Part shown: piece by piece, positions 34,369-42,666 of the stretch
Layout of the letters: every line of letters starts with the position of its first letter
Numbering within the stretch: position 1 is the first letter of the stretch
Assembly: GCA_964531715.1 (NCBI GenBank)
Contig: CAZHEE010000008.1
Location: 17,399 to 81,398, forward strand
Reading direction: 5' to 3'
Source of the DNA: UBA1664 sp964531715
GTDB taxonomy: Bacteria; Pseudomonadota; Alphaproteobacteria; Micavibrionales; UBA1664
Length of the DNA: 64,000 nt
Notes under the pieces: model-generated
What the model was told of the DNA's origin: nothing
The model's database searches: none
What the model saw: only the letters and a program-made list of their open reading frames with translations
Made by a program: the position numbers and the translations under genes

Positions 34369-35507
34369 GCCTCCTTAAAGGGGAGAATAATGCGGGTGAA
34401 ACCTGGCCTGATGAACCTGTCCGCTTTTTGGAGGAGCATGTTGACCCCTTCTTATTATGGTGTATATCAAAAGGCTCATCCGATGTCACAATTCAATCGG
34501 ACAGGACGGTTTATAACGAGATTTCGGGAAAACTTTATCCCGGAACGTATCGACCGCTCGATTCTGCGGAAATAAACGCTTTTCTCAATAAAATTTATGG
34601 ACCTGAAGCGCTTGCAAAGCTTGCATCGGCCAATGATCTTGACTTATCCTATGAAATTCGCCCTGACCGATATTCGCGTAGCCGTTTCCGTGTTAATATT
34701 ACGGCCGTTCTGTCTCGTGGGCGTGACTCGGTTCAAATCACAATGCGTGTACTGCCGTCCGACCCACCGACATTTAAGCAGCTGGGCATCGAGGATGAGA
34801 TTATCAAGGCCTGGAATCCGCGTCAGGGTATGATTGTCGTAACAGGGCCGACAGGGTCTGGTAAAACGACATTGCTTGCCGCAGGTATCCGTCATCTTCT
34901 TGAAGAGCGTAACGGTTGCGGCAAGGTTTTGACCTATGAAGCGCCGATTGAATATACCTACGATAATATTAACAGCCCGCATTCCCTGATTTCCCAATCT
35001 GAAATTCCCCGCCATTTGCCTGACTTTTACAAAGGCGTGCGTAATGCCCTTCGCCGTAAACCTGAAATTATTCTGGTGGGTGAAGCCCGTGACCGTGAAA
35101 CGATCAGTGCGGCGATTGAGGCAGGGCAAACAGGGCATACAGTCTATACAACGACCCATACAACAGGGGTTGCGGCAACCATCCGTCGAATGATATCAAC
35201 CTTTGAACCCGAAGAACGGGCGGAGCGTGCCTATGCGTTGATGGAAACGGTGCGCCTTGTGGTTACACAAGCCCTCGTGCCGAAAATCGGTGGTGGGCGC
35301 CTTGGTGTGCGTGAATGGATGGTGTTTGACGATAATGTTCGCGAGAAAATGCTCGAAATGGATTATAATCAGTGGAGCCCGGAGATACAGCGGATGATTG
35401 ACCAATATGGCCGCACAATGGAAAAATCCGCAACACAAGCCTTTGAGGCGAATTTGATTGAACGCCGCCCATACCTCATGCTCGCCAATTCTACCGGCGG
35501 GGGGTAG
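34347..35507 (+). CDS. dotB: Type IVB secretion ATPase DotB
   Basis: DotB (386 residues) is a hexameric VirB11/PilT-type ATPase that drives substrate transfer from the cytoplasmic face. An N-terminal PAS-like domain (about 20-130) is followed by the ATPase core. Walker A is GPTGSGKT at residues 167-174. The Asp-box region TYEAPIEYTYDN and the Walker B-like ILVGEARDRETI (about 242-253) with the His motif TGHTVYTTTHT are intact. Length is close to Legionella DotB (377 residues). It ends the dotD-dotC-dotB operon and converges with the AraC-type gene without a gap. Confidence 0.93.
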   Translation: MATRKPISLLKGENNAGETWPDEPVRFLEEHVDPFLLWCISKGSSDVTIQSDRTVYNEISGKLYPGTYRPLDSAEINAFLNKIYGPEALAKLASANDLDLSYEIRPDRYSRSRFRVNITAVLSRGRDSVQITMRVLPSDPPTFKQLGIEDEIIKAWNPRQGMIVVTGPTGSGKTTLLAAGIRHLLEERNGCGKVLTYEAPIEYTYDNINSPHSLISQSEIPRHLPDFYKGVRNALRRKPEIILVGEARDRETISAAIEAGQTGHTVYTTTHTTGVAATIRRMISTFEPEERAERAYALMETVRLVVTQALVPKIGGGRLGVREWMVFDDNVREKMLEMDYNQWSPEIQRMIDQYGRTMEKSATQAFEANLIERRPYLMLANSTGGG

Positions 35508-36371
35508 TCACGCTTTAATCGGTATCCAGATTTCGATTTGACCGCTGAGTGTTTGCACATTAAACCGCTCATCATACAGCTCGAAATACAATGGGAAGCA
35601 TGGCGTTTCCTTTAATTTAGGAAGTGACACACCCCATATAAATTGAACCGTCTCCTTCAATGATGAGAGCGGCCCATCATGCGTATAGACAAGGTATGTC
35701 GCGGCAGGGATAATACACGTTGTCATTTCATCCGGTATAGTTTCACCGTGATATTCAATACCTGCGATATAATCAAAGTGACTCTCAGGCAATGACCCAT
35801 CAAAAAAGCCCTTGCAAATGCCATAGGCGGTAGAGCATTTTGAATCAGGATCAATCTCTTCATATCGATTATTAAATTCCTGCCATAATTTATTCAACTC
35901 AAGCGGGTTGTCGCCGAATTTATATCTTTTCTCTAAGCCTGTAACGATCATTTCATTCATAGAACGCTCTTCAGGTAGTGTTGTAATTGCCGTGGTCGCT
36001 ATATGATATAACAAAGCCTCATCAAAGACAGGTTGTGAAAGGTGATAATAATCAGACTGTGAGTGTCGGAATTCGCGCGGGCTAAGCCCGAACATGATCT
36101 TAAAAGCACGGGTGAAGGCTTCATGGCTATCAAATCCTGCATCAAGTGCGATATTAATTACGCTTGCACGTGTTTCCCGAAGCTGGTCAGCCGCGATAGA
36201 TAACAGACGACGACGGCGATAAAGACCGGGCGATATTCCCGTTAATGCGGTGAATGTCCGATTAAAATGATAATAGGACATGCCCGCCTCCTGTGCAGGG
36301 GCATCGGCTTTCAAATCTTCATGCAAATGCGCTTCAATAAAATCAACCGCGCGTTTGATTTGGTTGTGCAT
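35508..36371 (-). CDS. AraC-family regulator with GyrI-like effector domain
   Basis: The 287-residue regulator starts with an AraC-type double helix-turn-helix (residues 5-105): INFAL-like start AVDFIEAHLHEDL, then AGMSYYHFNRTFTALTGISPGLYRRRR and ALDAGFDSHEAFTRAFKIMFGLSPREFR. The C-terminal 150 residues are a GyrI-like/AraC effector-binding domain, ending in YDERFNVQTLSGQIEIWIPI. Such proteins (Rob/SbmC type) often sense small hydrophobic molecules. Its targets are not apparent. It is not co-directional with any dot gene. Confidence 0.88.
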   Translation of the reverse strand: MHNQIKRAVDFIEAHLHEDLKADAPAQEAGMSYYHFNRTFTALTGISPGLYRRRRLLSIAADQLRETRASVINIALDAGFDSHEAFTRAFKIMFGLSPREFRHSQSDYYHLSQPVFDEALLYHIATTAITTLPEERSMNEMIVTGLEKRYKFGDNPLELNKLWQEFNNRYEEIDPDSKCSTAYGICKGFFDGSLPESHFDYIAGIEYHGETIPDEMTTCIIPAATYLVYTHDGPLSSLKETVQFIWGVSLPKLKETPCFPLYFELYDERFNVQTLSGQIEIWIPIKA

Positions 36372-36416
36372 GTGGGAATTATATCATGCCCATTATTGAA
36401 TTATAATTAAGAAATC

Positions 36417-37244
36417 TTAGCCATATGCAGGCGCAGGCGATGATGCTCTTGACGTTCGTCTTTCCATGGCTTCATGTTTGGCACGCATAATTTCAAGATT
36501 CTCTTCCAATGACTGACCTGCGTCATATATAGAAAGATGTAATGTGCCTTCATCAGGTTCAGTGACATTTTCGGCACATCCATAATTATCACCATACCAT
36601 CGCTCAATATCCAAACGCTCTTTTCCTGAAAAATTGATACGCCTTTGAGCCGAGGGATTTGCCCACCAAAAAACAACAGAAGACATGGATAGATGATGAT
36701 GTGCAGGCTTTTGAAGGAATTGAAACGATAAATTTGGTCCGCTACTGGAAGACTCCATTATAGTGGTTAGTTCTACGGACTGTCCTTGTGTTTCAATCAT
36801 ATCAATATAAGAACAAATTGATGCCCCCCATTGCATGATTTTATTTGCAGGAACACCTGCATTCGCATTTATATTCAGTCTAACTTTTAGCACTGGCTTT
36901 TGTTTAAAAGCCTGTCCTTTGCGCACCATTGCGAATGCTTCCCCTGCCGCGGCACGACCTGGCGCAGGATACTGCCCTGCCACATCGTAACGTTTTTTCC
37001 TTTCCACAACTTGGGGAATAATTTTTCTGGCGGCATTAACCTCTTTTGTGAGCATGGCCAATCCTTCAGGCCAACCATATTTAGCCAGTTGATAGGCTTC
37101 CTCATAATTGGCAGTGCCATACCAATGCTGTCTATCAGTTCTGCGACTGGATAATTCACCTGTCCACAGGCATGGTGCATGTGTTGCCCATTCCAAAAAC
37201 GCATTGGCAGACGGGAATTTTTTGATAATGATATTATATGACAT
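36417..37244 (-). CDS. Phage-like protein paired with the AAA+ ATPase
   Basis: The 275-residue protein has no motif that I can name with certainty. It resembles proteins encoded beside CobS/MoxR-like ATPases in bacteriophages and islands (DUF7192-like, from memory). The N-terminal part contains WTGELSSRRTDRQHWYGTA and the middle part VLKVRLNINANAGVPANKIMQWGASICSYIDMIE, which suggests a mixed alpha/beta fold of von Willebrand-factor-like size. The C-terminal third includes RINFSGKERLDIERWYGDNY. It lies two bases behind the ATPase gene, so both are translated from one message. Confidence 0.6.
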   Translation of the reverse strand: MSYNIIIKKFPSANAFLEWATHAPCLWTGELSSRRTDRQHWYGTANYEEAYQLAKYGWPEGLAMLTKEVNAARKIIPQVVERKKRYDVAGQYPAPGRAAAGEAFAMVRKGQAFKQKPVLKVRLNINANAGVPANKIMQWGASICSYIDMIETQGQSVELTTIMESSSSGPNLSFQFLQKPAHHHLSMSSVVFWWANPSAQRRINFSGKERLDIERWYGDNYGCAENVTEPDEGTLHLSIYDAGQSLEENLEIMRAKHEAMERRTSRASSPAPAYG

Positions 37245-37246
37245 AA

Positions 37247-38269
37247 CTATCCATGCCTTAATTCTTGCGCCGCCGCACCAATGGCTCTCACCATTCGTCC
37301 TGAACCGCTATTGGCTCTTTCCAATGATGCATGGATGCGTTTAACCTGTGCGGCCTGATTCATCACCTGTATCAATGATTCTTCAATTTGATCAATGTTG
37401 GGAATATTCATCAAGGCCTGTTCCGCATCCCCGACAAGATCTGACAAACCAAACACACGAGTCATATCTTTTCGGAGTTTTTCTAAGCGGCTTACGCTTA
37501 CAACTTGTGAAGCATCTTCTGCATTAGCCTCCATTCGACCTGTTAATTGTATAATTTGATCTTCATCCAGACCTTTTAAAACTGTTCGGTTAAAGACATC
37601 CTCTGTTTTAAGACCTGCTTTGATAAGCCTTGCACCATTAATGGCCGCGCGTGTCGATACAATATGACGTATTTCAAGGTCTGAAACGGCTTTACGCGCC
37701 TGATGAACAACATTAACCCATGAGAGATGTTCCTTACCAACAAGCCTGCAAACAAGGTCTTTTTCAAGTTTAGGGTCGTACCCGACTTCTGTTGTGACAT
37801 ATCTGTCAAGCGTTGCACCGTCTAAAGCATTTCGCCCCATATATTCTAATGAAGCACCATGCCCCCAAGTGTTGCCTGCGGCAATGAAATGGAAATCTTC
37901 ATGACGCTCTACCATACCATCGGGTGCATCCAAAACACCGTTATCGAGTGCGGCATGTACCGATACAATTGCTTGAGGGTCAGATGCATCAATTTCATCA
38001 AACAGAAACACGCCCCCTTCTTCATAGGCAGTTCGGAATGGTGTTTTAACCGTATTGCCATGGGCATCTTTAAATCCACGCAACTGAAATGCGGACTCTA
38101 CTGCGCCTGTATAATAAAATGTTAAGCCTTTATCTTCGGCGACATTCTTTGCAATTGTTGTTTTCCCTGTACCGGAGGGACCGACCATAAAAGGGTGTAC
38201 GCCTGCATTAATGATAGTTAATACACTGTCATATGCTTCATGACGTAAGGGTTTGATTTGTTTAGTCAT
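37247..38269 (-). CDS. MoxR/CobS-like AAA+ ATPase
   Basis: A single AAA+ module of the MoxR/CobS type. The ATG at 38269 follows a purine-rich AAAGAGAA and is preferred; an upstream ATG lies at 38284. Walker A is GPSGTGKTT (about 35-43 of the longer form) and Walker B VFLFDEID (92-99). Sensor 1 is in IAAGNTWGHG, with an arginine-finger candidate in LDRYVTTEVGY. The C-terminal 120 residues are helical. Members of this group remodel partner proteins together with a VWA or similar protein; here the partner is the next gene. Both look phage-derived. Confidence 0.82.
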   Translation of the reverse strand: MTKQIKPLRHEAYDSVLTIINAGVHPFMVGPSGTGKTTIAKNVAEDKGLTFYYTGAVESAFQLRGFKDAHGNTVKTPFRTAYEEGGVFLFDEIDASDPQAIVSVHAALDNGVLDAPDGMVERHEDFHFIAAGNTWGHGASLEYMGRNALDGATLDRYVTTEVGYDPKLEKDLVCRLVGKEHLSWVNVVHQARKAVSDLEIRHIVSTRAAINGARLIKAGLKTEDVFNRTVLKGLDEDQIIQLTGRMEANAEDASQVVSVSRLEKLRKDMTRVFGLSDLVGDAEQALMNIPNIDQIEESLIQVMNQAAQVKRIHASLERANSGSGRMVRAIGAAAQELRHG

Positions 38270-38327
38270 AGTTTTCTCTTTCATAATTAAAGTTATGAAA
38301 AGTAAAATACTCTATGATTATCCATAA

Positions 38328-38357
38328 AACTTGATATTTTTTGCGGAATATCGAGTT
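38328..38357 (-). terminator. Rho-independent terminator after the mitofilin-like gene
   Basis: Read on the minus strand, AACTCGATATT (38357-38347) pairs with AATATCAAGTT (38338-38328), eleven positions including one G-T pair, around an 8-base loop. TTTTATGG follows. It lies between the end of the hem/mitofilin transcript and the ATPase start, which supports separate transcription of the two blocks. Confidence 0.5.
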
Positions 38358-38371
38358 GGGGAGGGAAAAAA

Positions 38372-39928
38372 TTACTGCAAAATTATCAGGCCGCTATCCT
38401 GACTGCCTGAAATTGTGCCTTGCATTTGCTTTTTAATTTCGGCGGGGGCGGATTTGATCATACCTTGTAAACTTTGCGGGTTTTGCATGACTTGCGTTGC
38501 CTTGTTCATCAGCATATCTAGTGTTTCCTGCGCCTGAATCGCGCCTAAAGCCTGAGTCATAAATGGGCTTGCGGCCGTGGCGGCCTCACCATCCAAACGA
38601 TTAAGAATTTGAACCGCCTCGGCCACATTCCCTTTGTCCAGCGCGGCCTTTGCCTCGGCGATAATCGCCTCTTCCTCAATAACCATGAGCGGTTTGCCGT
38701 CTTTTTCAATTGAGAGAACCTCACCCAAACGGGCCTTCACCCTGTCTTGAATCGAAACATCTTCGCCATTCATCGCGGCGGTGACAATCTCGCTCGACAA
38801 ATTTTTTAATTCGTTTGAGAGCCCTTCAGGTGAAAGCACTCCGCTTGCGGCATAGGGGGCAAGGCGGTTGATTGCCTGATTGAGTTCGGGATTATTATCC
38901 CCGACAAGATTTTGAAGCATGGCTAAATCCTGCTCAAACGGTTCCGACCGGTTCAGGCTGTCACGCATTTGTGTGAGGGCAAGCAACATTGCCGCCGCGC
39001 CCAAATCCCGCGCGGACATGGTTTGCACAGATTGGCTGAGTTCAGCCGCGCCTTGTTTTGTTTGCTCAACCTGATTATTCAACGCACCCATCTGACCTTG
39101 CATATTCGCAATCATGCCCTTGAAATTGGTAAAGGCTTGTGTGCCATCCTCGCCTAAAATTGTTTGGTCAAAACCATCAAAATAGCGGATAAGCGCGCCA
39201 AGGTCAAAATTCTCGTCACCTATATTCAGGTTATCTTCAAGCCTTTGTACCCGCGCCATTAGAGGTGTTTGTGTATCAATAACGATATTACCTGCCTCAT
39301 CTTTTTGAAGCCCGATAGCACTCGTTACCGTGCCGATTTTACCAGAGACATCCGCTAAATTTTGTGTTGCTTGTTGTTTAAAATCTTCGTAGCCAGTGCG
39401 GAGTGCCTGAATTTGTGTCTCGGTTTCCTGTTGGTTGGTGGCGAGGTTGTTGAGCTCTTTCGCTTCCTCACCGAATAAAATATAGCCAATTATAAATAAA
39501 ATGATAAAGACAGAGAATGTCGTAATAAGCGATTGTTTGACAATCTGGCGTTTAATCTGACCGCCCGAAACCAATGTCGGATGTTGCTTTTTATCAAAGC
39601 GCGTTTCGACTTTGCGTTTTTTGTGTGGCTTGGCATTTGTTTCCGGCATTTTGGGTTTAAGAGGCGATTCGTAGGGTTGAGATGGGATTTCAGCCTCCCT
39701 GCTTCTTTCCTCTTCAATTTTTACAGGGATATTGATACCGTCCAGTGAGATATTATTATCCTTTGCGGCCTTAAGAAACTCATTCATCCGCTCGGCAGGG
39801 ATCATGCCGCGCTTTTTCCAACCCTGAATGGTAGAGGCATGGACATTCATCTTTCGCGCCATGGGGCGCAGGCCACCAAAGCGGTTTATGATAAGATCAA
39901 CATTGCCGATACCATCCTGCGTTGTCAT
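38372..39928 (-). CDS. Mitofilin (Mic60)-like membrane protein with N-terminal helix-turn-helix
   Basis: The 518-residue protein sits behind hemD, the place of the alphaproteobacterial Mic60 homologue that shapes intracytoplasmic membranes and contacts BamA. One membrane helix lies at about 133-152. A coiled-coil region follows (about 155-320). The C-terminal mitofilin-like helices include AKAALDKGNVAEAVQILNRL and GEAATAASPFMTQALGAIQA. Unusually, residues 8-52 form a helix-turn-helix (FGGLRPMARKMNVHASTIQG, then WKKRGMIPAERM) like phage Cro or carph-isopro domains. It would face the cytoplasm. Start overlaps hemD by four bases. Confidence 0.72.
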   Translation of the reverse strand: MTTQDGIGNVDLIINRFGGLRPMARKMNVHASTIQGWKKRGMIPAERMNEFLKAAKDNNISLDGINIPVKIEEERSREAEIPSQPYESPLKPKMPETNAKPHKKRKVETRFDKKQHPTLVSGGQIKRQIVKQSLITTFSVFIILFIIGYILFGEEAKELNNLATNQQETETQIQALRTGYEDFKQQATQNLADVSGKIGTVTSAIGLQKDEAGNIVIDTQTPLMARVQRLEDNLNIGDENFDLGALIRYFDGFDQTILGEDGTQAFTNFKGMIANMQGQMGALNNQVEQTKQGAAELSQSVQTMSARDLGAAAMLLALTQMRDSLNRSEPFEQDLAMLQNLVGDNNPELNQAINRLAPYAASGVLSPEGLSNELKNLSSEIVTAAMNGEDVSIQDRVKARLGEVLSIEKDGKPLMVIEEEAIIAEAKAALDKGNVAEAVQILNRLDGEAATAASPFMTQALGAIQAQETLDMLMNKATQVMQNPQSLQGMIKSAPAEIKKQMQGTISGSQDSGLIILQ

Positions 39929-40545
39929 ACGTGTTCTACTTCCTGTAAGATCAGATTCCTCATATCAGCATAGCGCGGCGATGCGCTGACCGCAAGATTT
40001 CTGTATCCTCTTGTGTCGAAAGTATCGGCGATCTCGTTTGACAGGCAAAGTATTCGCGCCTGTATGTCTGTATGCCCCATAACTATATGCGCGGCCTTCA
40101 CAGAGAAAATCGTAATGATAGGGTCAGGGTCTGTTATTTTAAAATAAGGGTTTGGAAGTGTCTGATAAACAGGCCAGTGAAGCGTTTTTTCAGGAATAAA
40201 ACTCGGCTCTAAGGCAGAGGGATAGAGGATTTTTTTATAAGCAGACAAGTCCAAATCACGAACGCCACCTGTACCTGTTTGAAGAATTTTAAAGCCCTTC
40301 TGTCGGGCTGTACGTGCTGTATGTTCGCCCACGGCGATAACAGGCAGGTCAGGCAATGTTATATTTTCAAGTGCATGAGCACTGCTGATAAGTATCACCT
40401 CAAACTCACTTTGAGGCATGGGGCTGTCATAGGGTGTCACTTTTAACAGAGGATTGGCTATTACATTTTTAACTAAGCCGTGTAAATCCTGTACAATTTC
40501 ATTCGCGCGCGGTTGCGTACAGGTTATGAAAAGGGGTTTAGCCAT
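39925..40545 (-). CDS. hemD: Uroporphyrinogen-III synthase
   Basis: HemD (206 residues) closes hydroxymethylbilane to uroporphyrinogen III in haem synthesis. The protein is short and divergent, as is normal for this family. The start PLFITCTQPRANE matches the usual first strand and arginine. The inter-domain pattern VILISSAHALENI, the VIAVGEHTARTARQKGF block and the late GYRNLAVSASPRYADM block fit HemD. It overlaps hemC by eight bases and the mitofilin-like gene by four, so all three are one operon. Confidence 0.85.
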   Translation of the reverse strand: MAKPLFITCTQPRANEIVQDLHGLVKNVIANPLLKVTPYDSPMPQSEFEVILISSAHALENITLPDLPVIAVGEHTARTARQKGFKILQTGTGGVRDLDLSAYKKILYPSALEPSFIPEKTLHWPVYQTLPNPYFKITDPDPIITIFSVKAAHIVMGHTDIQARILCLSNEIADTFDTRGYRNLAVSASPRYADMRNLILQEVEHV

Positions 40546-41470
40546 GAACCTGCAAATATTCCTGAGGCGTTTTAGCCTTCAGCTTCCGCCCGACACGTAG
40601 GCCAAGGGCATAGGCATCATTCGGGTTTTGAACCGTGGCCGTTTCTTCGGATTGGTAAAGCTCCACCCCATCGGGTGATGCAACCATGCCACGCAAACGC
40701 ATTGTTTTGTTCTCAACCCACTGTGCATAAGAGCCAATCGGTGTGCGGCATGACCCATCCAAAACGCCCAGCAATGAACGCTCTGCCGTGGCAACCATGC
40801 CTGTTTTCTTATCATGAATAGTATCAAGGATTCTTGCGCTGGTCTCATCATTCTCACGAATTTCCATGCCTAAAATACCCTGACATACGGCAGGGAGGAT
40901 AGATTCAGGCTCAATATAAGACGCAATACGGTCTTCCAAATCCATGCGGTGTAACCCTGCGGCAGCGAGGATGGTTGCGTCAACTTGCCCATCTGACAGT
41001 TTTTGGAGGCGTGTATCGACATTCCCGCGAAAGGGCACGATTTTTAAATCAGGTCTGCGTGATAAAATAATGGCCTTTCGCCGCATACTGGATGTTCCAA
41101 CAATCGCCCCCTCCGGTAATTCATCCAAAGATTGCGCTTTAAGTGAGATAAAGGCATCACGCGCATCTTCGCGTGGTAACACATGGTAAATTTGCAACCC
41201 TTTAGGCAGAAAAGTCGGCACGTCTTTAAGGGAGTGAATACCGACATCAATCCGCCCCTCCATGAGTGCAAGCTCAATTTCTTTTGCAAACAGACCCTTC
41301 CCGCCATCGGCTTCGGACAGCAATGTCTCGCCATGGGTCGGGTGCCAGTCCCCTGAAGTTTTAATCACTACCAGCTCAAGCGGGAGGGACGGGTGAGCTT
41401 TTTTCAATGTTTCGATGAGCTTTTGCGCCTGAATTAATGCAAGCTTGCTGCCCCTTGTTCCTATTTTCAT
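40538..41470 (-). CDS. hemC: Hydroxymethylbilane synthase (porphobilinogen deaminase)
   Basis: HemC (310 residues) polymerises four porphobilinogen molecules. The first strand IGTRGSKLALIQAQ is diagnostic. The catalytic Asp region GGKGLFAKEIELALMEGRIDVGIHSLKDVPT is complete, as is GTSSMRRKAI with its substrate-binding arginines. The dipyrromethane cofactor is attached to Cys241 in LDGSCRTPIGSYA. It is the first gene of hemC-hemD-mitofilin and is divergent from tsaD, with 80 bases between the starts. Confidence 0.96.
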   Translation of the reverse strand: MKIGTRGSKLALIQAQKLIETLKKAHPSLPLELVVIKTSGDWHPTHGETLLSEADGGKGLFAKEIELALMEGRIDVGIHSLKDVPTFLPKGLQIYHVLPREDARDAFISLKAQSLDELPEGAIVGTSSMRRKAIILSRRPDLKIVPFRGNVDTRLQKLSDGQVDATILAAAGLHRMDLEDRIASYIEPESILPAVCQGILGMEIRENDETSARILDTIHDKKTGMVATAERSLLGVLDGSCRTPIGSYAQWVENKTMRLRGMVASPDGVELYQSEETATVQNPNDAYALGLRVGRKLKAKTPQEYLQVHG

Positions 41471-41550
41471 GAACGGGTTTCGTCTTATTGTTTCTTTTTT
41501 GTCACCACTTTGATAAAACCTTTTGAAACAAATTTAAAGTTTAAAATGAC

Positions 41551-42666
41551 ATGCATAGCCTTGTATTGGGGATAGAAAGCTCTTGTGACGAGACAGCGGC
41601 GGCCGTTGTGGCGCAGGACGGCACAATTTTATCCAATATTATCTCCTCACAAATTGTGAACCATGAACGGTTCGGCGGCGTGGTACCCGAAATCGCGGCG
41701 CGCGCCCATCTTGATCAGATTGAGGTCATTATTGATACGGCCTTAAAAGATGCCAATGTGGGCTTAAAGGACTTAAGCGGTATTGCCGCAACCTGCGGGC
41801 CTGGGCTTGTTGGCGGGGTGATAGTCGGCATGATGGCAGGAAAGACACTCGCCCTTATGAATGATAAGCCCTTTATCGGAATTAATCATCTTGAGGGGCA
41901 TGTGCTTTCACCGCAACTATCTGATAATGTGGCGTTTCCTTATCTTGTGTTGCTGATTTCAGGGGCGCATACGCAAATTCTCATTGCGCATGATTTAGGG
42001 CATTATGAAATGCTTGGCACAACACTGGATGACGCGTGCGGGGAATGTTTTGACAAGGTCGGGCGCATGCTCGGGCTTCCTTTTCCGGGTGGAAAATATG
42101 TGGCCGCCCTTGCCGCAAAATGTGTTGATAGGGCAGAAGCGGCGAAGCGATTCTCTTTACCGAAACCACTTAAAGGGCGCGAGGGGTGTGATTTTTCATT
42201 TTCGGGTTTAAAAACCGCCGTCCTCAGGCATGTTGAGAAACTGTCAGAGAACTGCAACCCCGTGTCCGCGCACGGGGATGCGCATACAGATTTGGCAGCA
42301 TCTTTCGAGGATGCAGTCGCAGACGTGATTCTCGACAGAATGGAACAAGCCATCACAATCTTCAAAAAACATTATCCGAATAAAAAGGCGCATATCGTGA
42401 CAGGCGGCGGTGTTGCGGCAAATAAGACAATCAAGGCAAGGCTTGCCGACTTGACAAGCAGGCATCAGATGATTTTTACTGCACCACCATCGTCACTTTG
42501 TACTGACAATGGTGCAATGATCGCATGGGCAGGTTTGCAACGATTGAACCGCGGCTTAATAAATTCGTTAGATATGAAGGCAAGGCCGCGCTGGCCTTTA
42601 GAGGAGCTTAAAAAAGAATTTCAACCGCAGAGGCGCAGAGATACAGAGGTATTAATTAAATGTTAG
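41551..42666 (+). CDS. tsaD: tRNA threonylcarbamoyladenosine synthase subunit TsaD
   Basis: TsaD (371 residues) transfers threonylcarbamoyl to A37 of ANN-decoding tRNAs together with TsaB and TsaE. The N-terminus has LGIESSCDETAAAVV. The metal-binding pair His113 and His117 is in INHLEGHVLSP. Other signatures are CGPGLVGGVIVGMMAGKTLAL, SGAHTQIL and GGGVAANKTIKARL. The last 14 residues (after LKKEF) are not part of the usual protein; they are read from an inverted repeat (42623-42647). The final bases overlap the start of the next gene (ATGTTAG). Confidence 0.95.
   Translation: MHSLVLGIESSCDETAAAVVAQDGTILSNIISSQIVNHERFGGVVPEIAARAHLDQIEVIIDTALKDANVGLKDLSGIAATCGPGLVGGVIVGMMAGKTLALMNDKPFIGINHLEGHVLSPQLSDNVAFPYLVLLISGAHTQILIAHDLGHYEMLGTTLDDACGECFDKVGRMLGLPFPGGKYVAALAAKCVDRAEAAKRFSLPKPLKGREGCDFSFSGLKTAVLRHVEKLSENCNPVSAHGDAHTDLAASFEDAVADVILDRMEQAITIFKKHYPNKKAHIVTGGGVAANKTIKARLADLTSRHQMIFTAPPSSLCTDNGAMIAWAGLQRLNRGLINSLDMKARPRWPLEELKKEFQPQRRRDTEVLIKC
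42623..42647. repeat. Left inverted repeat flanking the PNPOx-like gene
   Basis: AACCGCAGAGGCGCAGAGA is the left arm of a pair whose right arm is at 43119-43145. This arm is inside the tsaD frame and encodes its non-conserved C-terminal tail. The sequence type is a known dispersed repeat; a short related piece starts the repeat at 4430. Confidence 0.65.
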
